From: Nocardia sp. BSTN01
Lineage (GTDB): Bacteria; Actinomycetota; Actinomycetes; Mycobacteriales; Mycobacteriaceae
Assembly: GCF_015354405.1 (NCBI RefSeq)
Contig: NZ_JADKYP010000006.1
Span: 124,001-188,000 of the forward strand
Reading direction: 5' to 3'
Length of the DNA: 64,000 nucleotides
The notes beneath the pieces are model-generated. The model worked only from the letters and a program-made list of their open reading frames with translations, did no database searches and had not been told where the DNA came from. This document shows positions 41,857-50,150 of the stretch, piece by piece. The position numbers were made by a program, and so were the translations under genes. Within the stretch, counting starts at the first letter, position 1; each line of letters starts with the position of its first letter.

Positions 41857-42804
41857 ATGAGCGAAGAACCGACCACCATCGAACTCGACGAGGCCGTCTT
41901 CACCGGACCGCCCAAAACCCTGGCCAGCGGGCTGGTCAAAGCCTTGCGGCCACGTCAGTGGGTGAAGAATGTTCTGGTGCTGGCCGCGCCTGTGGCCGCG
42001 GGCACGATTCCGGGTACCGACACCTTTGCCGTCTCCGATCTCACCCGCGATCTGCACATCGGTATCGCGTTCGTGGTGTTCTGCCTGGCAGCGTCGGGCA
42101 TCTACCTGGTCAACGACTCGCTCGACGTGGAAGCCGATCGAGCGCATCCGACCAAACGCTTCCGCCCGATCGCCGCCGGCGTGGTTCCGGTGCGTGTGGC
42201 CTACGCGCTGTCGGTGGTGCTGCTGACCGCCTCGATCCTGATCTCGTTCGTGGCGACTTGGCAGCTGGCCGCGGTGATGGGTGCTTACGTCTGCATCCAG
42301 CTGGCCTACTGCTTCGGTCTCAAGCATCAACCGGTCCTCGATATCTGCGTCGTGTCATCGGGCTTCCTGTTGCGTACGGTTGCCGGTGGTGCGGCGGCGA
42401 GTATTCATCTGTCGCAATGGTTTTTGCTGATCGCGGCCTTCGGTTCGCTGTTCATGGCCGCGGGCAAGCGCTATGCCGAGTTGAAAATCGCGATGGACAC
42501 CGGCGCCAAGATTCGTAAGTCGCTGCAGTACTACACGCCCACCTATCTCCGTTTCGTGTGGACTTTGTCGGGCACGGCGGTGGTGGTCTTCTATGGGCTG
42601 TGGGCGTTCGAGGCCGATCACAAGGACAACCCGTGGTTCGCGATCTCGATGATTCCTTTTACGATCAGCATCCTGCGTTACGCGGTCGACGTTGATGGGG
42701 CCGGAGCTGGTGAACCAGAAGAGATCGTGCTGGGCGACCGCATTCTGCAGTCATTGGCCCTGGGGTGTGTCGCAACAGTCGGTGTGGCCGTCTACCTCAC
42801 CTGA
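41857..42804 (+). CDS. UbiA-family decaprenyl-phosphate phosphoribosyltransferase-like protein
   Basis: 315 residues, about nine transmembrane helices. The first Asp-rich motif N-D-S-L-D-V-E-A-D-R-A-H-P-T-K-R is that of Rv3806c (UbiA), which makes decaprenylphosphoryl-5-phosphoribose for arabinan synthesis. A second motif lies near A-G-K-R-Y-A-E-L. The housekeeping gene normally sits in the arabinogalactan cluster (glfT, fbp, aft genes); none of those is here, so this is a second copy or a relocated gene. ATG at 41857. Confidence 0.85.
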   Translation: MSEEPTTIELDEAVFTGPPKTLASGLVKALRPRQWVKNVLVLAAPVAAGTIPGTDTFAVSDLTRDLHIGIAFVVFCLAASGIYLVNDSLDVEADRAHPTKRFRPIAAGVVPVRVAYALSVVLLTASILISFVATWQLAAVMGAYVCIQLAYCFGLKHQPVLDICVVSSGFLLRTVAGGAAASIHLSQWFLLIAAFGSLFMAAGKRYAELKIAMDTGAKIRKSLQYYTPTYLRFVWTLSGTAVVVFYGLWAFEADHKDNPWFAISMIPFTISILRYAVDVDGAGAGEPEEIVLGDRILQSLALGCVATVGVAVYLT

Positions 42805-42976
42805 GCAGACATATGAGGCACTTGCCGCGTCATGAGCGGACGTCATCGCACTGGCTCGACACGCCGACGACCTGGAATCGGCATTACCGCACGTTGAGCG
42901 CGGTCGCTCCATCGCCAGCGTAAACCTCATGACCAGCGAGGTCCTGGCAGGATCTTGACGCAAGACTCACGCGGGA
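42805..42976. other. Intergenic stretch with a possible gene remnant
   Basis: A 40-codon open stretch on the plus strand (42836-42958, no start) reads like coding sequence (A-L-A-R-H-A-D-D-L-E-S, then a stop). It may be the tail of a deleted gene. No family assigned. Confidence 0.3.
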
Positions 42977-43690
42977 TCAAGGGTGCTGGTGGTCGCAGCA
43001 GTCGCAGGCGTGGTCGTCGGTCTGCTGTGCCGCTGGGGTGGGGCAGCAGGTGTCGCCGCGCCAGGCGTTCACTCCCTCCTTCACCGCGATCAGGGCGATG
43101 ACCAGTGCGGCGATCGGATCGGCCCACGACCATCCGAACAGGGCATTGAGTAGTAGGCCGACGAGTAGTACCGCGGACAGGTAGGTGCAGAGCAGGGTCT
43201 GTTTGGAGTCGGCAACCGCGCTGGCGGAGCCCAGTTCGCGACCGGTGCGTCGCTGCCCGGCCGACAGGATCGGCATGATCACCAAACTGACTGCGGCCAG
43301 CCCGATTCCGATGGGGGAGCGGTGCGCTTCATCGAGTCCGAGCAGGCCGCGGATCGAGTCGGCGGTGACGTAGAGCGCGAGAGCGAAGAACGAGAACGCG
43401 ATGATGCGCAGCGCGATCTTCTCCCGGGCCTCCGGGTTCGGTCCGGCGAACTGCCACGCCACCGCGGCGGCGGAGGACACCTCGATCACCGAATCCAGTC
43501 CGAATCCGATCAGCGCGGTCGACGACGCCCGGCTGCCCTCGGTGAGGGCGATGATCGCCTCGAGGACGTTGTAGGAGATGGTCGCGGCCACGAACCAGCG
43601 GATCCGCCGGGCCAGCACTGCGCGCCGCTGCGACGACGGACCGGCCGCCACGGCCGACGGTGTGCCCGGCATGCCCAGCGACCGCGACAT
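42977..43690 (-). CDS. Cation diffusion facilitator-type metal exporter
   Basis: 237 residues, about six transmembrane helices. CDF features: A-L-I-G-F-G-L-D-S-V-I-E-V in helix 2 (D as metal ligand) and W-A-D-P-I-A-A-L in helix 5. It lacks the usual cytoplasmic C-terminal domain and instead ends in a Cys/His-rich tail (C-D-C-C-D-H-Q-H). ATGA overlap with the upstream CmtR-like sensor points to Cd/Pb/Zn efflux. Confidence 0.88.
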   Translation of the reverse strand: MSRSLGMPGTPSAVAAGPSSQRRAVLARRIRWFVAATISYNVLEAIIALTEGSRASSTALIGFGLDSVIEVSSAAAVAWQFAGPNPEAREKIALRIIAFSFFALALYVTADSIRGLLGLDEAHRSPIGIGLAAVSLVIMPILSAGQRRTGRELGSASAVADSKQTLLCTYLSAVLLVGLLLNALFGWSWADPIAALVIALIAVKEGVNAWRGDTCCPTPAAQQTDDHACDCCDHQHP

Positions 43691-44040
43691 CAGCAGCAGC
43701 CCTCGCTCTCGGCGGCGGGGCAGCAGGCCGGATCGACCGCGAGCACCAGCCCGAGCAGGTCCCCGAGAGCGGCGGCGATGCGGCGGTCGGCGAGTTCGTA
43801 ACGGCTACGCCTGCCTTCGGGGACCGCCACGACCAAACCGCATCCGCGCAGGCACGCGAGATGATTGGACAGAATCTGCCGGGAGACCCCGATCTGCTCG
43901 GCCATCTCCGACGGATAGGCCGGGCCGGTGCGCAGGCTCAGCAGAATCCGGGTGCGGGTCGCATCCGAGAGGGCGTGCCCGAAACGGGCCAGCGCATCGG
44001 TATGGGCCACGGGCAGAGTCTGCATACCCGTACGGTACAT
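43690..44040 (-). CDS. CmtR-like ArsR/SmtB metal sensor
   Basis: 116 residues (or 111 from ATG 44025). The recognition helix contains S-N-H-L-A-C-L-R-G-C, matching mycobacterial CmtR, whose Cys57 and Cys61 bind Cd(II)/Pb(II). The C-terminal cysteines (D-P-A-C-C, E-G-C-C) correspond to Cys102 and more. It would repress itself and the CDF exporter until metal binds. A TCTGTATACAGA palindrome lies just upstream. Confidence 0.9.
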   Translation of the reverse strand: MYRTGMQTLPVAHTDALARFGHALSDATRTRILLSLRTGPAYPSEMAEQIGVSRQILSNHLACLRGCGLVVAVPEGRRSRYELADRRIAAALGDLLGLVLAVDPACCPAAESEGCC

Positions 44041-44045
44041 CGAAA

Positions 44046-44057
44046 TCTGTATACAGA
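44046..44057. promoter_or_regulatory. 12-bp perfect palindrome, probable CmtR-like operator
   Basis: TCTGTATACAGA, 6 nt upstream of the longest start of the sensor gene (21 nt from the alternative ATG at 44025). Confidence 0.65.
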
Positions 44058-44102
44058 AAATTATGAATGGTTCTGCATTGTCGTCCTCGGCTGAATCTCG
44101 AG

Positions 44103-44133
44103 TTGCATCCGGTACCGGGGTACAGGTTTACCG
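44103..44133 (+). promoter_or_regulatory. MerR-type promoter with long spacer and dyad
   Basis: A -35-like TTGCAT (44103-44108) and a -10-like TTTACC (44128-44133) are separated by 19 bp, and the spacer holds GTACC-GG-GGTAC (44112-44123). Overlong spacers with an internal dyad are the hallmark of MerR-activated promoters. The MerR gene is the second gene downstream. Confidence 0.6.
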
Positions 44134-44140
44134 TCGATCC

Positions 44141-44476
44141 ATGACGATTTCGCCGGCTCGGAACAGCTGGGTGCCGTCGGCCTGCACCCTGCCCACGGTC
44201 GAGCAGCCGATCCGTGTGGCCGAGTTCGATCGCTTCTTCGCTGATGCGGTCCGTGCTGTCCGTCGACCGGACCCGCACCGGCTCGAACTGATTCTCGCCT
44301 CCGACGCCGAGCCGCGGGCCCGGGACCTCGCGGCGCGGGAGACCAGCTGCTGTTCGTTCTTCGTGTTCGACTTCGGCGCCACCGAAGAAGGGCCGGTGCT
44401 GAGTATCGGTGTGCCACCGGCCTATTCGGCGGTGCTCGATGCATTCGCCGCGCGCGCCACCGGCGGTGCACGGTGA
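44141..44476 (+). CDS. Small Cys-Cys protein in MerR operon
   Basis: 111 residues. N-terminal C-T-L-P-T-V-E-Q-P-I-R-V-A-E-F-D-R-F-F, and a vicinal cysteine pair in E-T-S-C-C-S-F-F-V-F. Such proteins accompany MerR-type regulators in actinobacteria and are unnamed. The paired cysteines suggest soft-metal binding (inference). ATG at 44141; its stop overlaps the MerR GTG start. Confidence 0.68.
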   Translation: MTISPARNSWVPSACTLPTVEQPIRVAEFDRFFADAVRAVRRPDPHRLELILASDAEPRARDLAARETSCCSFFVFDFGATEEGPVLSIGVPPAYSAVLDAFAARATGGAR

Positions 44477-44892
44477 CCGCGTTGCGCACCGGCGAGCTCG
44501 CGGCCGCGGCCGGAGTGAACATCCAGACTCTGCGCTACTACGAACGCCGCGGCCTGCTGGCAGAACCGCAGCGCACCCTCGGCGGGCACCGCCTGTATCC
44601 AGAGGAGGCGGTGACGGTGCTGCGGGTGATCAAGGCTGCCCAGCGGCTCGGATTCAGCCTCGCCGAGGTCGCAAACCTGCTCTCCAGCACCGGCCACCAT
44701 CGGCGCGATGCCGGATTGCGCGCCCGTGCACGGGCCAAGCTCGCGGAGGTCGATGCCAAGCTGGCCGAACTCGGCGCGGTCCGCGACACCCTGCGCGCCG
44801 CGCTGGCCGCCGGATGCGAGGACCTACTCGCCTGTAGTGAAACGCGCTCTTGCCCAGTTTCTTTCGAGCTGCTGCCCGATTCCGGTACTTAG
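44473..44892 (+). CDS. MerR-family metal-responsive regulator
   Basis: 139 residues. MerR HTH (T-G-E-L-A-A-A-A-G-V-N-I-Q-T-L-R-Y-Y-E-R-R-G-L) plus dimerisation helix and a C-terminal Cys loop (G-C-E-D-L-L-A-C-S-E-T-R-S-C-P), close to the Hg-binding loop of mercury MerR. The separate helix cysteine (Tn501 Cys82) is not evident, with His residues in that area (T-G-H-H), so metal choice may differ. GTGA overlap with the upstream gene. Confidence 0.88.
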   Translation: MTALRTGELAAAAGVNIQTLRYYERRGLLAEPQRTLGGHRLYPEEAVTVLRVIKAAQRLGFSLAEVANLLSSTGHHRRDAGLRARARAKLAEVDAKLAELGAVRDTLRAALAAGCEDLLACSETRSCPVSFELLPDSGT

Positions 44893-45018
44893 CGGATCGG
44901 TAGTGCGAGGCCGCACGAAAATGTCAGTAGCCTTGGTGGCAACGCGACTGGCGTCGGGTGGGTGACCACCGGGGAGCGTGAGTAGGGACATCGACCGCCT
45001 GGGTGCTCCATCGCTTCG

Positions 45019-45555
45019 ATGACGGGAGCCTGTGTGCTGGAGATCGCCCGTGCCCAGATCTGCGATGTCGACCAAGTGATCAATTTGCGTCACGCCGTTG
45101 AAGATTGGCTCGCGAGTCGCCGGATTGTGCAGTGGGCCCCGCGCGAGATACCGGAGTCCGTGTTCTATGGTCAGGTCGCCGCCGGTGAGTACTACGTCGC
45201 GCGCATCGACGGCCGGCCATCGATTGTGGGTGCGTTCCGGCTGCTGTGGAGCGATCCGGTGATGTGGCAGGACGGCGTCTTCGCTGGATATGTTCATGGG
45301 CTGGTCGTCGACCGTGGTCATGCCGGCCGCGGGATCGGCCGTGCATTGCTCGGCTGGGCAGCCCGGACTTCTTGCGAGGCGGGGGCGAACTTGTTGCGGT
45401 TGGACTGCGTCGATACCAACGTTGCGCTGTGTGCGTACTACCGCGCTGCGGGGTTTGTTCGGGTTGGTCGCCGAGGCTTGGGGGGCTCTCGCGGGGTTGT
45501 GCTGTTTCAGCGGTCGCTCGCCGAGCCACCCTACGACGCGAGTAGGCGGGAGTGA
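45019..45555 (+). CDS. GNAT-family N-acetyltransferase
   Basis: 178 residues; acetyl-CoA motif in V-D-R-G-H-A-G-R-G-I-G-R-A-L-L (R-x2-G-x-G). ATG at 45019 lacks a clear RBS; GTG at 45034 follows a GGGAG and may be the true start. Substrate unknown. The 126 bp before it contains no gene. Confidence 0.82.
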   Translation: MTGACVLEIARAQICDVDQVINLRHAVEDWLASRRIVQWAPREIPESVFYGQVAAGEYYVARIDGRPSIVGAFRLLWSDPVMWQDGVFAGYVHGLVVDRGHAGRGIGRALLGWAARTSCEAGANLLRLDCVDTNVALCAYYRAAGFVRVGRRGLGGSRGVVLFQRSLAEPPYDASRRE

Positions 45556-45627
45556 GCGCGAGGCACGAGGCGATGTTCGCCAGGTGATCGATCCGTTGCC
45601 GAGCAGCACAGCGTTAGACTCGCGGCT

Positions 45628-46251
45628 ATGGGGGTACGAGCGGTCATACTCGATATCGGTGGAGTTCTCGAGGTGACCTCGGAGATGACGTTCATCGGGG
45701 AATGGCTCGACCGGCTGGGGTTGGCGCTCGATGAAATCGGGCCGGAGCTGGTCGAGATCTGGGGCGCGGGTGAGCTCGGTGCTGTCACCGAATCGCAAGT
45801 GCGAGAGGCGATCTGCACCGGTTTGTCGGTTGATCAGCAGGTGGCGGATGCGGTGATCGCAGACATGTGGGAGCAGTACCTCGGGGCCGCGAACACAGAA
45901 CTCATCGATTATGTGGCCATGTTGCGGCCTCGATTCCGGACGGGGCTGTTGAGTAACAGCTTCGTGGGTGCACGCCAACGCGAGAGCGCCGCTTACGGGT
46001 TCGAGGAACTCGTCGATGACATCGTGTACTCCCACGAGGTCGGGATGGCCAAGCCCAATCCCGGGATCTACCTCCTCGCATGTGAGCGACTCGGGGTCGA
46101 GCCCGGCGAGGCGATATTCGTCGATGACTCCGAGATGGCGGTATCCGGAGCTGAGTCGGTAGGCATGACCGCCATCCTTCACACGAGTAATGCGGTGACT
46201 ATCTCGACGCTCGAGGCACTGTTGCGGCAGAGCAGGTCCGATCCGCGGTGA
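45628..46251 (+). CDS. HAD-superfamily hydrolase
   Basis: 207 residues. Motif I appears as I-L-D-I-G-G-V-L near residue 7 (nucleophile Asp, second Asp replaced by Gly as in many D-x-G-G-V-L members). Motif II is in L-L-S-N-S-F, motif III K-P-N-P-G-I-Y, motif IV V-D-D-S-E-M-A-V. Probably a small phosphatase or haloacid-dehalogenase-like hydrolase. Confidence 0.85.
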   Translation: MGVRAVILDIGGVLEVTSEMTFIGEWLDRLGLALDEIGPELVEIWGAGELGAVTESQVREAICTGLSVDQQVADAVIADMWEQYLGAANTELIDYVAMLRPRFRTGLLSNSFVGARQRESAAYGFEELVDDIVYSHEVGMAKPNPGIYLLACERLGVEPGEAIFVDDSEMAVSGAESVGMTAILHTSNAVTISTLEALLRQSRSDPR

Positions 46252-46529
46252 ACTTCCGCAGCTTCGTCCGAGGCACGGAAGGCCGACTGACATCCCCGTA
46301 CGGCTTGTTCACTGACAGGTTCGTGCCGGTTTCGCAGGAGAGTGCCGTAGTCGATAGCGTCGGCGGTGGTGAGTGTGCGTTGCTGCTGGAGGTCGTGGCG
46401 GATCTGGTCGGTGCCGCGGCCGGTGATGTCGGCCAGTCGCTCCACCTGGGCGTCGGGCATGGCCCGCGCGTGTTGAATTCGCGGTTCGATGTCACCGACG
46501 GAGCGCGCCCGTATGGCGATACTTGTTCG
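46252..46529. other. 278-bp region with possible decayed gene on minus strand
   Basis: An open plus-strand frame runs through but looks antisense. On the minus strand the region about 46300-46480 translates to A-R-A-M-P-D-A-Q-V-E-R-L-A-D-I-T, then a Gln-rich helix, with coding-like composition but no plausible start or family. Possibly a relic. Confidence 0.3.
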
Positions 46530-47189
46530 ATGGTCGATGTTTTCCAGACGATCGCCGCACGGATATTGGAAGGCGCTGCACTCGGCCGTGCCTTTGTCGC
46601 TGTTGACGGCGTCGATGGCAGCGGGAAGACCACATTCACCACCGAACTCGTGAAGCGGCTTCACACTCGGCCCGTGATCGTGCTGCATGTCGATGATTTC
46701 CTGAACCCGTCCGTGGTCCGGCATGCGCGGGGCCGACGATCACCGCAGGGTTTCTGGCTCGATTCCTACAACTACCGCGCACTGCGGAGTGACGCACTCG
46801 ACCCACTGCGGTCCGGCGGTGATGGTTGGTATCGCACCGCTTCTTACGATCCCGGCTCCGACACCGTCGTCCGTCCGGCCGCGCGTCTCGCACCGCGTAA
46901 AGCGGTGGTGGTGGTCGAGGGACTGTTCCTGCATCGAGACGAACTCGTCGACATCTGGGATATGTCGGTTTTTCTGGACGTGCCGTTCGAGGTGACGGCC
47001 CAGCGGATGGCCGAACGCGACGGCACTCACCTGGACCCAGAGCACGAGACGATGCGTCGATACGTCGACGGACAGCGACTGTATTTCGAGCGTTCGCAGC
47101 CGTGGGCACGAGCCGACATCGTCATCGACAACTCCCGATTCGACCATCCACGCATCATCGCTCCGGAACACGCCCACCTCGCCCATTAA
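46530..47189 (+). CDS. P-loop kinase (uridine kinase-like)
   Basis: 219 residues from ATG 46530. Walker A V-D-G-V-D-G-S-G-K-T-T-F, then H-V-D-D-F-L-N-P-S, V-V-V-E-G-L-F-L-H, and R-Y-V-D-G-Q-R-L-Y-F as in uridine kinase/phosphoribulokinase-like proteins. It probably phosphorylates a nucleoside or sugar. A 282-nt in-frame upstream extension is rejected because it shows no family similarity. Confidence 0.83.
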   Translation: MVDVFQTIAARILEGAALGRAFVAVDGVDGSGKTTFTTELVKRLHTRPVIVLHVDDFLNPSVVRHARGRRSPQGFWLDSYNYRALRSDALDPLRSGGDGWYRTASYDPGSDTVVRPAARLAPRKAVVVVEGLFLHRDELVDIWDMSVFLDVPFEVTAQRMAERDGTHLDPEHETMRRYVDGQRLYFERSQPWARADIVIDNSRFDHPRIIAPEHAHLAH

Positions 47190-47347
47190 CCGGGCCGGCA
47201 CGCCGAGATCCGGCGCCGGTGGCGAGCCGCGCCGCTGCGCCGGGCAGGACTGTGGCGCAACACTTTTCGTCCTCAGCTGTTTCTGGAACCGGAGTAGTGC
47301 GGAATCACCGACTGCGAGCCGCCCGGCCGACTCGCTGCGCCGGCCGA

Positions 47348-47560
47348 CTACGCCTGCGGTTGGGAGAACCCGCCGTTCAGCATCGTGCCGGTGAAGGCGT
47401 CCCACTCATCGGCGGTGAAAACGAGGGCGGGGCCGCCCGGATTCTTGGAATCACGAACGCCGACGTCGCCCCTGTCGAGGAATGCGATTTCGACGCATTC
47501 TCTTGTGGCGGTGCTTCGGCTGCTCTTGAACCACTTCGCGCCGGATAGATCAACCGTCAT
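47348..47560 (-). CDS. DUF397-domain protein
   Basis: 70 residues, whole DUF397: W-F-K-S-S-R-S, C-V-E-I-A, V-R-D-S-K-N-P-G-G-P-A-L-V-F-T, E-W-D-A-F. These small proteins are encoded next to Scr1-type HTH regulators throughout actinobacteria (BldB/WhiJ-like systems) and behave as a regulatory or toxin-antitoxin-like pair. ATGA overlap with the upstream HTH gene. Confidence 0.9.
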   Translation of the reverse strand: MTVDLSGAKWFKSSRSTATRECVEIAFLDRGDVGVRDSKNPGGPALVFTADEWDAFTGTMLNGGFSQPQA

Positions 47561-48426
47561 CGCAAATACTCCTTCGCTACCTGTCGCAACAAGGCCCTGC
47601 TGGCCGTCGCATCCAGGGAGGCGAGCTGCATCTCCTCGTATACTCCAGCGTACCGGCGGACGGAAGCAGATTTTTCCAAATACAAATTGCCGGTGAAGGT
47701 TTCAACATAGACGACAGTGCGCGCGCGATCGTTGAACCGCAGAACGACGAAGGCGCCGACCGGATCACCCAGGGGGACTCCGGAGCTGAACGGAAGGACT
47801 CGGACCTCGACGTTCGCGCGGGTGCTCATGTCCGCGACGTGGCGAATCTGAGAGCCCATAACTTTGGCGCTTCCGACGATTCGCCGAAGCGCCCCCTCAT
47901 GAATCACCACCTGGAGTCCGGCGGGACGCACCTTACGGGTGATGAGAAGCTGTCGCCGGAGCTTCAGCCGCAGGCGACGGTCGACTTCTTCCTCGGCGGC
48001 TTCGGGCAGCGCAGTGCGAATCAGTGCTCGGGCGTAGTCCGGGATCTGGAGTAGACCGGGAATCAGGTCTGGTTGGTATGTGGCGACCTCCTGCGCTCCC
48101 GTCTCCAGCCCCACGTAGATGTCGAAGTCGGCGGGAATCAGGTCGTCCCATTCGTGCCACCAGTTCTCCGTATCAGCTTGCTGGGCAAGTCCTTTCATCG
48201 CCTCGATCTTCTCCGGATCGAACTCGTACAACCGGCAGTACGCCTCGATCTCGGGAACCGACAGCTTCTGCGTGAGCCCCTTCTCGATACGCATCAACGT
48301 GGGCGCTGAGCGTCCGATATGTGCCGCGGCCTCGGCCAGGCTCATGCCGGTTTCCTCGCGGGCCTGCCTGAGGTAGTAGCCGAGCTGGCGTTTCGGCAGA
48401 GACAGCGGTTCCCCGCGTTCGGCCAT
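47557..48426 (-). CDS. Scr1/WhiJ-type HTH regulator (XRE + DUF5753)
   Basis: 289 residues. XRE HTH at 15-70 (L-R-Q-A-R-E-E-T-G-M-S-L-A-E-A-A, I-G-R-S-A-P-T-L-M-R-I-E-K-G), then DUF5753 (Y-Q-P-D-L-I-P-G-L-L-Q-I-P-D-Y-A-R-A, V-L-P-F-S-S-G-V-P). ATG at 48426 with AAAGGGGG upstream. Forms a pair with the DUF397 gene. Confidence 0.9.
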   Translation of the reverse strand: MAERGEPLSLPKRQLGYYLRQAREETGMSLAEAAAHIGRSAPTLMRIEKGLTQKLSVPEIEAYCRLYEFDPEKIEAMKGLAQQADTENWWHEWDDLIPADFDIYVGLETGAQEVATYQPDLIPGLLQIPDYARALIRTALPEAAEEEVDRRLRLKLRRQLLITRKVRPAGLQVVIHEGALRRIVGSAKVMGSQIRHVADMSTRANVEVRVLPFSSGVPLGDPVGAFVVLRFNDRARTVVYVETFTGNLYLEKSASVRRYAGVYEEMQLASLDATASRALLRQVAKEYLR

Positions 48427-48764
48427 CGAATGCCCCCTTTCTATGCATTGCGAAGTGAAATGGTGCCTCTTGATTCCTGTAATCCGTCCTGGCGCTTTGC
48501 GGCACTTCCGGCGGGATTTCATGTCGCGTACCCGGACCAGGCCGGTCGATGGTCTTCTGGTGCTGCGACCACGACCGACGCGAAGCCATGACCGCCCCTG
48601 CGGTCGGCGCAAACAGAGGAACCTGACGAATCGCTAGTGCGGCTACAGGTGGAGTGCGCCACCTGTGCCACGGCTACCGCACATGATAGCCGAGTTGTAC
48701 CGGCGCGGCGAGTGTCGGTCGTGAATTGCCTTCCAGCCCAACGTCATCGAAGGAGATGCCACCA
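48427..48764. other. 338-bp divergent intergenic region
   Basis: Between the HTH gene and a rightward hypothetical gene. The minus-strand extension of the HTH frame covers part of it but has no RBS or homology. I see no clear dyad. Confidence 0.4.
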
Positions 48765-49118
48765 GTGCCGTACTCGCCGATCGACGAGGATGCTCTCCTC
48801 GCGCTACCGGGTATCTGCGATCTGTCGCAGATCGAACTGGCTCACGATCTGATGCAGCATCATCGGACCTGCCGAATCGAGCAGTGCGCGTGGAAACAGG
48901 TGGCCTACCGGACGCTGGTGCATTTCCGGAGGGTCGAGCCGCCGCGGTTGAGTCCGCGCGAGCGTGCGCACCGGCGCGGCGTCGAATTCCTGGTCGGCAG
49001 TGGCGTTTCCGATTCGTCACGTCAGAACGTCGTGCCGATCGAGACGTTCCAGCAGGTGCTCGCCGGGCTGACGGAACTGGCAAATAACATGCACCCGAAC
49101 GTCATTCGTGACCGGTAA
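48765..49118 (+). CDS. Hypothetical protein of DUF397/HTH island
   Basis: 117 residues from GTG 48765 (AGGAG 9 nt upstream; ATG 48756 abuts the RBS). His- and Arg-containing helical sequence with two Cys (H-H-R-T-C-R-I-E-Q-C-A-W-K). This kind of small gene is commonly found beside Scr1/DUF397 pairs in Nocardia; function unknown. Confidence 0.65.
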   Translation: MPYSPIDEDALLALPGICDLSQIELAHDLMQHHRTCRIEQCAWKQVAYRTLVHFRRVEPPRLSPRERAHRRGVEFLVGSGVSDSSRQNVVPIETFQQVLAGLTELANNMHPNVIRDR

Positions 49119-49121
49119 CCA

Positions 49122-49469
49122 ATGGGGACATGGAACGTCCTGTCGAGCGTTATCACGGTGCTGTCCGGGTGCGGCGTCGTGCTGCTCGCCGTCGGATGCT
49201 TCTGGCCCGGCGATGATCCTCCGCGTACGCGCCACGTCGATCGATGGGACGGCGCGAACCCAGGGCCGCCGATCGCGCGGCTCACGGACTGGAGTTGTGC
49301 CCCGCCCGTCCGGTCCTTCACTACGGCCGAGGCCCACCACTGGATGCAGATCCATCGCGATCACGACTGCCCGCGCAAGCGTGCGGCCTTCGCCGCGCTG
49401 GTCGCGGCCGGTCGCATTCGTCCCGATTCCACTCGCCCGAACACCCTCAGGAGCGAAGACGATGAGTGA
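49122..49469 (+). CDS. Small hypothetical protein with N-terminal membrane helix
   Basis: 115 residues. A transmembrane helix at about 8-27 (V-I-T-V-L-S-G-C-G-V-V-L-L-A-V) is followed by a soluble Pro/Arg-rich part with H-H-W-M-Q-I-H-R-D-H-D-C. Starts 3 nt after the previous stop. Function unknown. Confidence 0.62.
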   Translation: MGTWNVLSSVITVLSGCGVVLLAVGCFWPGDDPPRTRHVDRWDGANPGPPIARLTDWSCAPPVRSFTTAEAHHWMQIHRDHDCPRKRAAFAALVAAGRIRPDSTRPNTLRSEDDE

Positions 49470-49674
49470 AAGCGAGACGAATACCTCGGCAGCGCAGGCA
49501 GATTCGATGCCGGAACGAATTCGCGAGCTTACCGCGCGCGCCGAAACCGCCGACTACGTTCTCCTCCGCAGCCTCCGTCCGCAACCGGAATGGAAACTGC
49601 TGGACAGGGAAAGCGGGGAAGAGGTCTTCCGTGCCGACGAACTCGACGCGATCGAACAATGGCTCGATTCGTGA
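49462..49674 (+). CDS. Small acidic hypothetical protein
   Basis: 70 residues (E-R-I-R-E-L-T-A-R-A-E-T, then W-K-L-L-D-R-E-S-G-E-E-V-F). Overlaps the previous gene by 8 nt, making a three-gene unit with the genes at 48765 and 49122. Function unknown. Confidence 0.62.
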   Translation: MSESETNTSAAQADSMPERIRELTARAETADYVLLRSLRPQPEWKLLDRESGEEVFRADELDAIEQWLDS

Positions 49675-49757
49675 TCCGCACTGCTACGACGTCGCGAGGG
49701 GGATGCGGCAGCGGGTGACGTGAATACGGTGCGGTGGACGGGCTCGGTCACCGGCAG

Positions 49758-49985
49758 TCAGCGAAACGTCGATGTGGCCGTTGCCCACCGCGACCGTTTC
49801 GCGCGGTGCCGGCCGGTGGGTGCGACGCCGCCTTGGCGCACCATGCGCCGCCGGGTCACCTCGTCGGCCTGGGCGGGGATTCGTCGCGTTCGTCCCGGCG
49901 CGAGGGAGGCGACTGCGACCAGTGCGCTCGCCCCCAGCGCGGCGGCCAGCGGCACCAGGGCGTTCGCGGTCAGCGGAAGGGCCAT
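49758..49985 (-). CDS. Small membrane protein
   Basis: 75 residues. The ATG at 49985 is preceded by a strong GAGGAGG. N-terminal transmembrane helix (A-L-V-P-L-A-A-A-L-G-A-S-A-L-V-A-V), then a strongly basic tail. The frame is open much further upstream, but only this part has an RBS. Function unknown. Confidence 0.55.
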   Translation of the reverse strand: MALPLTANALVPLAAALGASALVAVASLAPGRTRRIPAQADEVTRRRMVRQGGVAPTGRHRAKRSRWATATSTFR

Positions 49986-50128
49986 GACTGCCTCCTCGTC
50001 GTCGGGTCGACAGAGCACACGACCGCTTCGCACGTTATCGGGTGATCGAGGCTCACGGCAGGGCGACACGCCGCCGCGCATTTCGCCCGGCGCGCCGAGG
50101 TTCCGCGGCGAACACCGGCCATGCTCTC

Positions 50129-50142
50129 TGTAACGTGTTCTA
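50129..50142. promoter_or_regulatory. KstR-type box upstream of serine hydrolase
   Basis: TGTAACGTGTTCTA fits the published KstR consensus TnnAACnnGTTnnA at every fixed position, including the favoured AACGTGTTCTA half. It lies 8 nt before the ATG at 50151. Confidence 0.7.
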
Positions 50143-50150
50143 ATTTCGGC

